A stretch of DNA of 35,165 nucleotides from DAOUEG01 sp964595455. GTDB lineage: Bacteria > Chloroflexota > Dehalococcoidia > Dehalococcoidales > RBG-16-60-22. The notes below the pieces were generated by a model. The model was not told the DNA's origin and searched no databases. It worked only from the letters and a program-made list of their open reading frames with translations. Numbering within the stretch: position 1 is the first letter of the stretch; each line of letters opens with the position of its first letter. This document shows positions 8,660 to 16,656 of this stretch, one piece after another. Location: NCBI GenBank assembly GCA_964595455.1, contig CAZQQL010000022.1, forward strand, positions 1 through 35,165, given 5' to 3'. A program made the translations under genes and the position numbers.

Positions 8660-10602
8660 ACTATAAAGCCGAACCACTCGCAATCGTCATATTCGTCTGT
8701 TTCGTACTCGCCGTGCTTTTCATCTCCTGGTGGTTCGCCCGCAAGGCGAAGTCAGCCAGCGGGTACTATGCAGCCGGCGGCAACATCCACTGGGGAGTGA
8801 ACGGCATTGCCTTCGCCGGGGACTATTTGTCCGCGGCCTCGTTCCTGGGTATCGCCGGCATGATCGCCATCTACGGCTATGACGGCTTCCTCTACTCCAT
8901 CGGCTACCTCGCCGGCTGGATGGTGGCCCTCTTCGTCGTCGCCGAACCTCTGAAGAGGCTCGGTAAATACACCTTCGCGGATGCTATCGACGCCAAGTTC
9001 AAGTCCCGAGGCGTCATCTTCGCCGCCGCCATCAGCACGCTCGTTGTTTCCCTTTTCTACCTTATTCCCCAGATGGTCGGCGCGGGCACGCTGATTACCC
9101 CGCTGCTCGGGCTCCCGTTCGAGGCCGGCGTCATCATGGTCGGCGCGGTGGTGATTCTCATCGTCGCCACGGCCGGTATGGCTTCGACTACCTACGTGCA
9201 GTTCATCAAGGGAGGTCTGCTCGTCATCTTTTCACTGGTACTTGTCGGTATGCTGTTGGTCAGGGGTTTCGCCGTAAATCCGGAGCATGAGGGGACTACG
9301 TTCCACACGCTCAGCACGATCCCTCTCACCAGTTCACAATCCGGCGCTATCACACCGGCGGATTCTTCATATACAGTAGTCGAAGAATTCAGCGCCGGTT
9401 CCAACACCTTCGTCAAGGTATCCAAAGATGGCATCGAAACGTTCTGGAAGCTGGAAGCCTCTCAAAACGTGCTTACCGAAGCCCAGAGCATCGTGACGCC
9501 TCCCAGCGGCCCCGTGCTTTATAACGGCGCTCCCAAGGAAGAAGGACGCTTCTTCCAGGTCGGCAACCTCTCGGAAATCGAAGGAAACAGCGATCCCTCC
9601 TACGAGACCGGAGCGGTCAATCCCTTTACCTTCTTCAGCGTCATCAAGGACTCGACGGTGCTGCGCTGGGGCACGCAGAAACTCACTGATGGAGACAGCT
9701 CCGTTACCGTGTACTATCAGAAACCGACCCCGGGCGGAGATGTCCTGATTCCCGGCGAGAAATTCAAGATCGATCCGGCCAAGGGTGCTACCACGGCGGA
9801 CCGCGTCAACTTCATCTCGCTCCTTATCTCCCTCTTCCTCGGTACCGCGGCCCTCCCCCACATCCTTATCCGTTACTACACGGTGCCGACTCCAGCTTAC
9901 GCACGCAAGTCCACCATAGTCGCTGTGGCGGCGATCGGTCTCTTCTATATCCTGACCCTCTACCTCGGGCTTGGCGCCATGACGCACGGCGTTGTCGATA
10001 TGACCAATGATAACATGTCGGCGCCGCTGCTGGCGCGGTCGTTCGGTCTGGCCATTTTTGCCATCATATCGGCCATCGCCTTTGCCACCATTTTGGGGAC
10101 CGTTTCCGGCCTCATCGTGGCGGCTTCCGGCGCAGTGGCTAACGACCTCATTACCAAGTACATGAAGATCAGCCTCAGTGAAGGAAAGCTCGTCATGGCC
10201 GGCCGTGTCACGGCTGTCGTGGTGGGCGTCATCGCCATGGCCCTTGGGGTGGCGTTCAAACACATGAACGTCTCGTTCCTGGTCGGCTGGGCGTTTACGG
10301 TCGCGGCTTCGGCCAACCTGCCGGCCATCGTCATGGTACTGTTCTGGAAACGCACCACGTCCAAGGGCGTGATCGCCTCTATCTTCGTCGGCCTGGTTGC
10401 TTCGCTGGTGATGATCATTCTTTCACCGGATACCTACACCCAGGTCTTCAACCAGCCGGCGGCCAATGCGCCCATGCCCATCAGCCAACCGGCTATCATC
10501 TCGGTGCCCCTCAGCTTCCTGACCGTGTTCGTCGTCTCCCTGATGACCAAGAAAGACAGTCTGGAACTGCAACCTGAGAAACTGGCGGCTGCCAAAAGCT
10601 AA
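8656..10602 (+). CDS. actP: Sodium:solute symporter, cation/acetate symporter type
   Basis: A 648-residue polytopic protein of the sodium:solute symporter family. The N-terminal part has GGNIHWGVNGIAFAGDYLSAASFLGI, the segment typical of ActP-like permeases (given here only as a family hallmark). Between about residues 205 and 385 a long hydrophilic, presumably extracytoplasmic stretch interrupts the helices. This extended loop makes it longer than E. coli ActP (about 550). After the loop the helices resume with NFISLLISLFLGTAALPHIL. It is translationally coupled to the DUF485 gene and lies downstream of acs, so acetate or another short carboxylate is the likely substrate, taken up with sodium or protons. 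Confidence 0.92.
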   Translation: MNYKAEPLAIVIFVCFVLAVLFISWWFARKAKSASGYYAAGGNIHWGVNGIAFAGDYLSAASFLGIAGMIAIYGYDGFLYSIGYLAGWMVALFVVAEPLKRLGKYTFADAIDAKFKSRGVIFAAAISTLVVSLFYLIPQMVGAGTLITPLLGLPFEAGVIMVGAVVILIVATAGMASTTYVQFIKGGLLVIFSLVLVGMLLVRGFAVNPEHEGTTFHTLSTIPLTSSQSGAITPADSSYTVVEEFSAGSNTFVKVSKDGIETFWKLEASQNVLTEAQSIVTPPSGPVLYNGAPKEEGRFFQVGNLSEIEGNSDPSYETGAVNPFTFFSVIKDSTVLRWGTQKLTDGDSSVTVYYQKPTPGGDVLIPGEKFKIDPAKGATTADRVNFISLLISLFLGTAALPHILIRYYTVPTPAYARKSTIVAVAAIGLFYILTLYLGLGAMTHGVVDMTNDNMSAPLLARSFGLAIFAIISAIAFATILGTVSGLIVAASGAVANDLITKYMKISLSEGKLVMAGRVTAVVVGVIAMALGVAFKHMNVSFLVGWAFTVAASANLPAIVMVLFWKRTTSKGVIASIFVGLVASLVMIILSPDTYTQVFNQPAANAPMPISQPAIISVPLSFLTVFVVSLMTKKDSLELQPEKLAAAKS

Positions 10603-10625
10603 TCATCAAACACGCACCAAATAGT

Positions 10626-10658
10626 GAAGCCCCGGATTTGTTCCGGGGCTTCTTTTTT
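10626..10658 (+). terminator. Strong intrinsic terminator of the acetate operon
   Basis: An 11-bp stem, GAAGCCCCGGA (10626-10636) with TCCGGGGCTTC (10642-10652), has a 5-base loop and is followed by six T. It starts 23 bases after the symporter stop. Confidence 0.93.
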
Positions 10659-10835
10659 ACCTTTCCTTGCTCATGGTGGGAAGAGCGATGGATTCCTCCC
10701 GGTAGTTGAAGTCACTAATGGTGTGCATCTTGAGTTATCGCATCGGCTGCGGGCAAACATGGTTATGTCAGGCGGATACCCTTTAGTAAAGTGATGGGAA
10801 ATTTACTGGCAGGATTTTTAGACAAAGCAAGGATG

Positions 10836-10867
10836 AAAAAAGAGAGCCGGCATCAAGCCGGCTCTCT
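10836..10867 (-). terminator. Strong intrinsic terminator of the oligopeptide ATPase pair
   Basis: On the minus strand, an 11-bp stem AGAGAGCCGGC / GCCGGCTCTCT with a 5-base loop is followed by six T. It lies 21 bases beyond the oppF-like stop. The 177 bases between this and the facing terminator (10659-10835) hold nothing recognisable. Confidence 0.92.
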
Positions 10868-10888
10868 TGGTTTTACACGGTGTGAGGA

Positions 10889-11878
10889 CTATACCCTGAT
10901 ACAGGCAACCTGGTGGTCGCCGCCGACATCCCGCAGCGGCGGGACCGTCTGCGAACACTCCGGAATGGACATGAAGCAGCGGGGGTGGAACGGGCAGCCG
11001 GGCGGCGGGTTCAGCGGGCTGGGAACTTCGCCCTTCAGGATGATGCGTTCGCGGGTCTCTTCAATGACCGGGTCTGCGATCGGTACTGCGGAGAGAAGAG
11101 CTCGTGTGTAGGGATGGAGCGGGTTCTCGTACAGCACCCTCGACTTACAGATTTCAACGACATGGCCGAGGTACATGACCGCGATACGGTCTGAAATGTG
11201 CCGGACCACGGAAAGGTCATGGGCGATGAACAGGTAGCTCAGGCCTTCGTTCTTGACCTGGAGGTCTTCCAGCAGGTTGATTATCTGGGCCTGGATGGAG
11301 ACGTCGAGGGCCGAGATGGGTTCATCGCAGACGATGAGCGAGGGGTTGCAGGCAAGGGCGCGAGCAACGCCGATGCGCTGGCGCTGGCCGCCGGAGAACT
11401 CATGCGGGAACCGGTCAGACATGGAGGGGTCGAGCCCGACGATGCGGAACAGCTCATCCACCCTGTCCCGGTACTCCGTTTTACTGGTGACCATGTTGTG
11501 GATCTGGAGCGGCTCACCGACGATGGAGCCGGCGCTCTGGCGGGGATCGAGCGATGAATAGGGGTCCTGGAAGATGAGGGACATCTTGGAGCGCCACTCG
11601 CGGAGCTGCTTTTCCTTCATCTTGGCGATGTCTTCGCCGTCGAAGAGTATATTGCCCTCCGTGGGCTTGTAAAGGCCGAGAACACAACGGCCGATGGTCG
11701 TTTTCCCGCAGCCGCTTTCGCCGACGAGGCCGAGAGTTTCGCCGCGTCGCAGTTCGAACGAGACATTGTCAACGGCTTTGACGTCGGCCACCTTGCGGCG
11801 CAGAAGACCGCGCGTAACCGGGAAATACATTTTCAGGTCATGGATTTCAAGGATATTTGCCTTATGCTGCTCGTTCAC
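10889..11878 (-). CDS. oppF: Oligopeptide/dipeptide ABC transporter ATP-binding protein, OppF/DppF type
   Basis: A 329-residue ABC ATPase. Walker A is GESGCGKTT, the signature is FSGGQRQRIGVARAL, and Walker B is LIVCDEPISALD. The C-terminal oligopeptide-transporter extension is present, with cysteines in GCPFHPRCF and ECSQ and a final HQVACIRV. This extension distinguishes Opp/Dpp/Nik ATPases from others, and in E. coli DppD/DppF such cysteines bind an Fe-S cluster. The start is a GTG overlapping the upstream gene by 17 bases, preceded by a strong AAGGAGA. The exact substrate (oligopeptide, dipeptide or metal chelate) cannot be told from the ATPase. Confidence 0.92.
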   Translation of the reverse strand: MNEQHKANILEIHDLKMYFPVTRGLLRRKVADVKAVDNVSFELRRGETLGLVGESGCGKTTIGRCVLGLYKPTEGNILFDGEDIAKMKEKQLREWRSKMSLIFQDPYSSLDPRQSAGSIVGEPLQIHNMVTSKTEYRDRVDELFRIVGLDPSMSDRFPHEFSGGQRQRIGVARALACNPSLIVCDEPISALDVSIQAQIINLLEDLQVKNEGLSYLFIAHDLSVVRHISDRIAVMYLGHVVEICKSRVLYENPLHPYTRALLSAVPIADPVIEETRERIILKGEVPSPLNPPPGCPFHPRCFMSIPECSQTVPPLRDVGGDHQVACIRV

Positions 11879-12869
11879 TTACTCTCTCCTTGGTGTTGAC
11901 GTAGCAACGGATCTGGTGCTTCGGATCTCCATTAACGTTGCTGAGTTCCGGCCAGGGTTCCTGCATGCATTTGTCAATCTTGAATTTACACCTGGGAAGG
12001 AAGGCGCAGGTGGGAGGCATGTTGATGAGGTTCGGCGGTAGACCGTCGATCGGTATCAGCTTGGTACCTTCTTCTTCATCAAGCCTCGGGATACTCCTCA
12101 ACAGGCCGATAGTATAGGGATGGCTGGGATTGGCGAAAATCTCTTTTGTCGTGCCGTGCTCTACGATCTTGCCGGCATACATAATATAGATGCGCTGGGC
12201 GTACCGCGCCACGACGCCGAGGTTGTGCGTCACGACGACGAGCGATGCCCTGAAGCGTTCTACCATGTCCTTCATAAGCTCCAGGAGCTGGGCCTGGGTG
12301 GTAACGTCGAGAGCGGTGGTGGGTTCGTCCGCGATGAGGATCTTGGGATTGCAAGAAAGGCCCATCGCGATCATCACACGCTGGCGCATGCCGCCCGAGA
12401 AATGGTGCGGATAGTCGTCGATGCGGTTGGCCGCGCCGGGGATACCGACCATGCTCATGAGCTCGATGGCCCGCTTGCGGGCGGCGTCATCGCTCATCTT
12501 CATGTGGAGGGTCAGCATTTCCGTTAACTGCTGGCCGATGGTTAACACGGGATTGAGAGAAGTCATCGGCTCCTGGAATATCATGGCTATCTTGGCGCCC
12601 CTCGTGGAACGCATTTCCGGCCCGTTAGCTTCATACTGGAGCAGGTCCTGGCCTTCGAAAATGACCTTGCCTCCAACGATCTTTCCGGGTGCGTTGATCA
12701 ATTGCATCACAGAAAGCTGGCTGACAGATTTTCCACAGCCGCTTTCTCCCACAACCCCGACGATTTCCTGCTCGTCAATGTAGTACGAAACCCCGTTAAC
12801 TGCTTTGACGACGCCGCTTTCCGTCTTAAATTGGGTTTGCAGGTCTTCTACTTTGAGTAATTCCGCCAT
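11862..12869 (-). CDS. oppD: Oligopeptide/dipeptide ABC transporter ATP-binding protein, OppD/DppD type
   Basis: A 335-residue ABC ATPase, partner of the next gene. Walker A GESGCGKS, signature FSGGMRQRVMIAMGL, Walker B LIADEPTTALD. The C-terminal extension carries CAFLPRCKFKIDKC and a later cysteine in QIRCYV. FSGGMRQR with this extension is the OppD/DppD side of the heterodimer. It is the first gene of a two-gene unit with its own promoter and a GAGGAG ribosome site. No permease (OppB/C) or binding protein is encoded in the window on either side, so these ATPases energise a transporter encoded elsewhere. Confidence 0.92.
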   Translation of the reverse strand: MAELLKVEDLQTQFKTESGVVKAVNGVSYYIDEQEIVGVVGESGCGKSVSQLSVMQLINAPGKIVGGKVIFEGQDLLQYEANGPEMRSTRGAKIAMIFQEPMTSLNPVLTIGQQLTEMLTLHMKMSDDAARKRAIELMSMVGIPGAANRIDDYPHHFSGGMRQRVMIAMGLSCNPKILIADEPTTALDVTTQAQLLELMKDMVERFRASLVVVTHNLGVVARYAQRIYIMYAGKIVEHGTTKEIFANPSHPYTIGLLRSIPRLDEEEGTKLIPIDGLPPNLINMPPTCAFLPRCKFKIDKCMQEPWPELSNVNGDPKHQIRCYVNTKERVSERAA

Positions 12870-12939
12870 AATATCTCCTCTCGTAGAGTCAGGCCTGGCT
12901 TGGTCTCAGCCAGACGCAAACCTCCCGCTGTTCAGCGGT

Positions 12940-12968
12940 ATTATAACACGTTGTTTCCGGTTTTTCCA
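12940..12968 (-). promoter_or_regulatory. Putative promoter of the oppD-oppF pair
   Basis: On the minus strand, a perfect TATAAT (12940-12945) has a TGGAAA -35 (12963-12968, 4 of 6) at 17-base spacing, about 70 bases upstream of the oppD start. The rest of the 260-base gap up to 13129 shows no gene. Confidence 0.5.
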
Positions 12969-13129
12969 TATAAAAATTTAGTTCCGGAAAATAAGTGTTC
13001 CAGCCTCGCGGTAAATACAGGAATACGTAGTCAAGGGGTCCGGGGAAAATTGTGCAGCCGCCGTCTGCCGGCCGTATCCCTGTCTGATTCTGCTTCTTGG
13101 CCTTCACTCTCGGGCTGGATTTCCGGTGA

Positions 13130-14788
13130 CTACCCGGAGTATACCAGATCTCGTCTCGGAAACAAAATCATGGCAAGAATAACCAGTACCAGCGTCATCC
13201 CTGCCAGTACGCCCGCGTGCACCCAGTCCATGCCGGTGTTGAGCGGATCGCTGCCGAGGAAGTAGTAGTACGGCGACCATTTGGCGAAACCGGCCAGGCT
13301 CGGGCTCAACGGCAGGAACGAAGAAGTGACGTAGGAGACCAGGACGAACCCGATACTCCCGAAAACCGCCAGCTTGTGCCGCCCTGTCGCCGACCCCAGG
13401 AATAGCGCTGCGGCGCCGAAGGCCAGACCCAGCAGCGTTGTCTGGAGACACGTGACGGCGATGTTACCATAATCTATGTCAAGCCCCCCGGCCGCTACCC
13501 CCGCAGCGACCCCGGCGAAGAGTGCGAAACCGGCGATGAAGGTGCAAAGGATCATTGCCAGAGACTTCTCTATAATAATCCGGCTGCGGGTAATCGGACT
13601 GGCCAGCAGAATTCCCATAGTCCGGTTCGCTTCTTCCCCGGCCACGGCCCGCGCCCCGGCTACGATGCCCACGATGAGCAGCGCTCCCGGAGCCATCAGC
13701 CCGAATATCTCGACCTGGAAGTACCCCTGCGGCGTACCGAAATCACCACCGCCGACCATGGCGAAAAAGGCCTTCGGGAGCTTGTCTGCAAAGTCGGCAA
13801 AGGCATCCATGGGCATAAAATTATAGATTGGTCCCATCATCAACCCGGTGAGGAAGATGATCCAGCTTACCACGATGAGCAGGCCCTGCTGCTCGGAGAA
13901 GGTCTTTCTCCAGATGCGGGAAACACGAGCCGAGCCCGCCAGCCGGGCCACTATCTTCCGCGTCGCCGGATTACTCCGCAGGCGGTCCATCAGTGTCACG
14001 CCCACGCTCTTGCTCTTCAGGTCCCGGCGATTGAAGCCGATGAAGGCCGCCGCGGCAAAGAACACCACACACCCTGCCAGTATCCCGATATGCCCCCAGT
14101 CGATGCCGTTAAGCAGCGGCTCGCTCCCGTTCATGTAATACCACGGAAAGAACTTCGCAATGAACTCCCAGCCCTCGATGAGCGGGAATATCCCCGCGAT
14201 GATGATCGAGATAATGAGCAGCGCGGCGCTCACCCCGGAAGCCGTTCCCCGGTTGCCTGTCCAGGCTCCCACGGCCAGTGCCAGGAAGCCGAAGAACATG
14301 ATACCGGCGAAGACGTGCAGCGCCAGGGCGCCGGGGTGCATCCCTTCTATGCTGACGTTCAGGATGCTCGCGGATGCGTAGACCCAGCCCAGGAACACGG
14401 CTATCGCCATGCCCATGAGCAGCACCATGACCGTTGTTTTGGCCGCCAGGACGCCGGTGCGGGTGCGCGGATTGCCCAGCAGGATGCCGATGGTGCCGTT
14501 ACGCTCCTCGACGGCGATGGCCGACGAACCCGCCGCGATCGCCATACCGGTAAGCACCCATGCGCCGAACCCGGTCATGAATACATTGACGGCCATGCTG
14601 CTCACGTCCGCCGTGGGCGGTATCCCCATGATAGTCTTCAGCGCCGCGGGCATGCCGGCGTAGATGTTCATATCGATTTCCCGGTAGATGGACATTGCCC
14701 ACAGGAGGATGATCCCAAGACTGAAGGCAGTGATCGTTATCCCGAGCCAGCGGTCCCGCAGGGCCTTGGTGAAAAGGTTGGCCAGCAT
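13130..14788 (-). CDS. ABC-2 type exporter permease with two duplicated halves
   Basis: A 552-residue inner-membrane permease with about twelve hydrophobic helices in two similar halves. Matching segments: AIAVEERNGTIGILLGNPRT in the first half and AVAGEEANRTMGILLASPIT in the second; SEPLLNGIDWGHIGILAG against SDPLNTGMDWVHAGVLAG; and the half-ends FNRRDLKSKS and FPRRDLVYSG. ABC-2 permeases normally have six helices and dimerise, so this is a fused dimer in one chain. The ATG shares one base with the stop of the ATPase gene (TAATG), indicating translational coupling. Family members export drugs, lipids or polysaccharides; the substrate here is unknown. A tetR gene next door fits a drug- or toxin-responsive pump. 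Confidence 0.9.
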   Translation of the reverse strand: MLANLFTKALRDRWLGITITAFSLGIILLWAMSIYREIDMNIYAGMPAALKTIMGIPPTADVSSMAVNVFMTGFGAWVLTGMAIAAGSSAIAVEERNGTIGILLGNPRTRTGVLAAKTTVMVLLMGMAIAVFLGWVYASASILNVSIEGMHPGALALHVFAGIMFFGFLALAVGAWTGNRGTASGVSAALLIISIIIAGIFPLIEGWEFIAKFFPWYYMNGSEPLLNGIDWGHIGILAGCVVFFAAAAFIGFNRRDLKSKSVGVTLMDRLRSNPATRKIVARLAGSARVSRIWRKTFSEQQGLLIVVSWIIFLTGLMMGPIYNFMPMDAFADFADKLPKAFFAMVGGGDFGTPQGYFQVEIFGLMAPGALLIVGIVAGARAVAGEEANRTMGILLASPITRSRIIIEKSLAMILCTFIAGFALFAGVAAGVAAGGLDIDYGNIAVTCLQTTLLGLAFGAAALFLGSATGRHKLAVFGSIGFVLVSYVTSSFLPLSPSLAGFAKWSPYYYFLGSDPLNTGMDWVHAGVLAGMTLVLVILAMILFPRRDLVYSG

Positions 14789-15696
14789 TATACCCTGACC
14801 TCCTCGCCGCGGTAGTAGGTGAGGAATATTTCTTCCAGGTCAGCTTCCTGGGTACGGATGTCCTGGAGGTCGTAGGCGTCCATCACCGCCCGCAGCATGT
14901 CCTCCATCCTGCCGTCGAAAGAAAGAAAAGCGCGGTGGTCTTCCACCTGGACGTCACGGACGCCGGGGATCTGCTGGAACACCCCGGCTTCCACCGGCGT
15001 CGTGAAGTCCAGTTCAATGCGCCGGATGGCCTTGGACTTGAGCTCGGCAACGGAGTCCACCGCCGCCAGCTTGCCGTGCCGGATGATACCCACCCGGTCC
15101 GCTACCCGCTGCACTTCCGATAGGGTATGGCTGGAGAGGAACACCGTCCGGCCTTCCGCCGCCGCTTCCCGCATCATCGCCTGGAACTCCCGCTGCACCA
15201 GCGGGTCCAGGCCGACGCTCGGTTCGTCCAGGATAAGGACCTGCGGCTTGTTCATGAAAGCCTGTATCAACCCTACTTTTTGCCGGTTGCCGGACGAAAG
15301 GTCGCCGACCTTCTTTTCCATGTCGGCGCTGAGCCGCTCGGCGAGAGAGTTAACATAATTCCAGTCCACGCCGCCACGCAGGTTGGCGAAGAACGTAAGG
15401 GTGTCCCTTCCGGTGAGATTGGGGTAGAGGGAGAGGTCGCCGGGGAGGTAGCCGAGATGCCGCCTGATCTCCACGGACTTCTTGTGGGTGTTCAAACCGA
15501 GGATGGAAGCCGAACCGCGGGTAGGCCGTATCTCATCGAGGAGTGTCCGTATCGTTGTTGTCTTGCCGGCCCCGTTCGGACCCAGGAAGCCGAATATCTC
15601 TCCCGCGCGTATGTCCAGGTCAAGGTCCACCAGGGCGGGGAAATTACCGTAATACTTGGTCAGTTTTTCAGTACGGATAACGGTGGATTCATTCAT
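14788..15696 (-). CDS. ABC-2 type exporter ATP-binding protein
   Basis: A 302-residue ATPase of the DrrA/CcmA-like group. Walker A is GPNGAGKTT (residues 39-47), Walker B is VLILDEPSVGLD, followed by the usual SSHTLSEVQ H-loop. The signature motif is LSSGNRQKV instead of the standard LSGGQ, a variation seen in this group. The C-terminal 90 residues are the regulatory tail usual for ABC-2 ATPases. GGAGA upstream supports the ATG. It is the first gene of a two-gene exporter operon and is divergent from tetR, with which it shares an operator-like region. Confidence 0.93.
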   Translation of the reverse strand: MNESTVIRTEKLTKYYGNFPALVDLDLDIRAGEIFGFLGPNGAGKTTTIRTLLDEIRPTRGSASILGLNTHKKSVEIRRHLGYLPGDLSLYPNLTGRDTLTFFANLRGGVDWNYVNSLAERLSADMEKKVGDLSSGNRQKVGLIQAFMNKPQVLILDEPSVGLDPLVQREFQAMMREAAAEGRTVFLSSHTLSEVQRVADRVGIIRHGKLAAVDSVAELKSKAIRRIELDFTTPVEAGVFQQIPGVRDVQVEDHRAFLSFDGRMEDMLRAVMDAYDLQDIRTQEADLEEIFLTYYRGEEVRV

Positions 15697-15761
15697 TGTG
15701 TTGTATCTCCAGTCGACGCCCGGTTTATAAGATATGAACTATTATTGATAAAATCTTTCAT

Positions 15762-15790
15762 ATTATAGTACCGGCTCTTGACTTTGTCAA
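15762..15790 (-). promoter_or_regulatory. Perfect consensus promoter of the ABC-2 exporter operon
   Basis: On the minus strand the sequence is TTGACA (15785-15790), a 17-base spacer, then TATAAT (15762-15767): all twelve positions match sigma-70 consensus. Such a strong promoter would normally need a repressor, and a tetR gene is adjacent. Confidence 0.8.
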
Positions 15791-15831
15791 GATAATATTT
15801 TATATTTTGTATAGGAATAGTTCAAAACTAT
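15776..15831. promoter_or_regulatory. Candidate TetR operators: two dyads in the divergent control region
   Basis: Dyad one, TCTTGACtttGTCAAGA (15776-15792), is a perfect 7+3+7 inverted repeat covering both -35 boxes. Dyad two, ATAGTTcaaAACTAT (15817-15831), is a perfect 6+3+6 repeat at the tetR transcription start. A half-site GAACTATT (15736-15743) lies on the exporter side, the inverse of AATAGTTC at 15816-15823. Binding at dyad one would block both promoters. Confidence 0.6.
15778..15806 (+). promoter_or_regulatory. Promoter of tetR, overlapping the exporter promoter
   Basis: TTGACT (15778-15783), a 17-base spacer, then TATATT (15801-15806) on the plus strand. Its -35 region lies within the exporter promoter, so the two polymerases would compete. 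Predicted start near 15813. Confidence 0.7.
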
Positions 15832-15858
15832 GTAGGTTCATCCTCCTGGAAGCGCATA

Positions 15859-16461
15859 GTGCGGTCAACGATTATGGACGGCTTCGAGAAACGAAAAGAG
15901 AAAAAGAAGGACAGCATCCGCCGCGCCGCCCTGGAGCTTTTCCAGTCTCATGGCTTCCGCAAGGTGAGCGTCGCGGAGATAGCCCGCCAGGCCGACGTTT
16001 CCCAGGTTACCATATATAACTATTTCGGAAGCCGGGAAGGACTGATCCAGGACGTTATCAAATGGTTCGTCGGCGACCTGATGCAGAAATACCTTGATCT
16101 GATGTCGAGCGACCGGCCGTTCCAGGAAAAGCTCGAAGCAATGGTTTTTGATAAGACCAGAATGATCGACCAGTTCCAGGGCGAGCTGCTTACCACGTAT
16201 ATAAAGATCGACCCGGAGCTGCGTTCCTACGTGGATGCTCTCGCCGTCAACCAGGTGATCCCGGCGATGAACGCCTTCTTCCAGGAGGGCATCGACCAGG
16301 GCTGCATCGATCCCAAGCTCTCCACCGAAGCCATCATGGCTTATTTCGAGATTTTCCGCCGGGGATACTACAACGCCCCGGAACTGGTTGAAAAAATATC
16401 CAAAAACCCCGATCTGGCCCGGGAATTGATACGGCTGATCAGCTACGGCCTCAACGGGTAA
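15859..16461 (+). CDS. TetR/AcrR-family transcriptional regulator
   Basis: A 200-residue TetR-type repressor. The N-terminal DNA-binding domain follows the family pattern: KKDSIRRAALELFQSHGF, VSVAEIARQADVSQVTIYNYF, and SREGLI after it. The C-terminal two-thirds is a helical ligand-binding and dimerisation domain without recognisable specificity. The start is taken as GTG at 15859 because GGAAG (15848-15852) lies at proper distance; an ATG at 15874, five codons later, is possible but has no ribosome site. It is divergent from the ABC-2 exporter and probably represses both that operon and itself. Confidence 0.92.
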   Translation: MRSTIMDGFEKRKEKKKDSIRRAALELFQSHGFRKVSVAEIARQADVSQVTIYNYFGSREGLIQDVIKWFVGDLMQKYLDLMSSDRPFQEKLEAMVFDKTRMIDQFQGELLTTYIKIDPELRSYVDALAVNQVIPAMNAFFQEGIDQGCIDPKLSTEAIMAYFEIFRRGYYNAPELVEKISKNPDLARELIRLISYGLNG

Positions 16462-16553
16462 CATTACCTGTATATCGTTGATTATAACTTGCCATGTCCC
16501 GTTCGGGGGATGTATCATGTGCATGGAGAATGATGTCCGTGCGAGTCGATGAT

Positions 16554-16581
16554 CGTCCTGAACAAGGCGAAGGATCTCGTC
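16554..16581. repeat. Interspersed repeat fragment upstream of the LutA-like gene
   Basis: Reverse-complemented, this contains TCCTTCGCCTTGTTCAGGAC, which aligns with TCCTTCGACTTCGCTCAGGAC at 26907-26927 in the same window. Such segments are scattered, non-coding repeats in many bacterial genomes. The gap 16462-16656 shows no gene. Confidence 0.45.
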
Positions 16582-16656
16582 AGTCCTGGAACCCTCCGGG
16601 TTTATCCTCATTTCAATCCCTGAATCTCTCATCACCGGACGGCTGTTTTTTTTGAT

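Noticed and set aside
12889..13107. A 72-codon minus-strand frame upstream of oppD
   Set aside because: It overlaps the oppD promoter, lacks a ribosome site and has no recognisable pattern.
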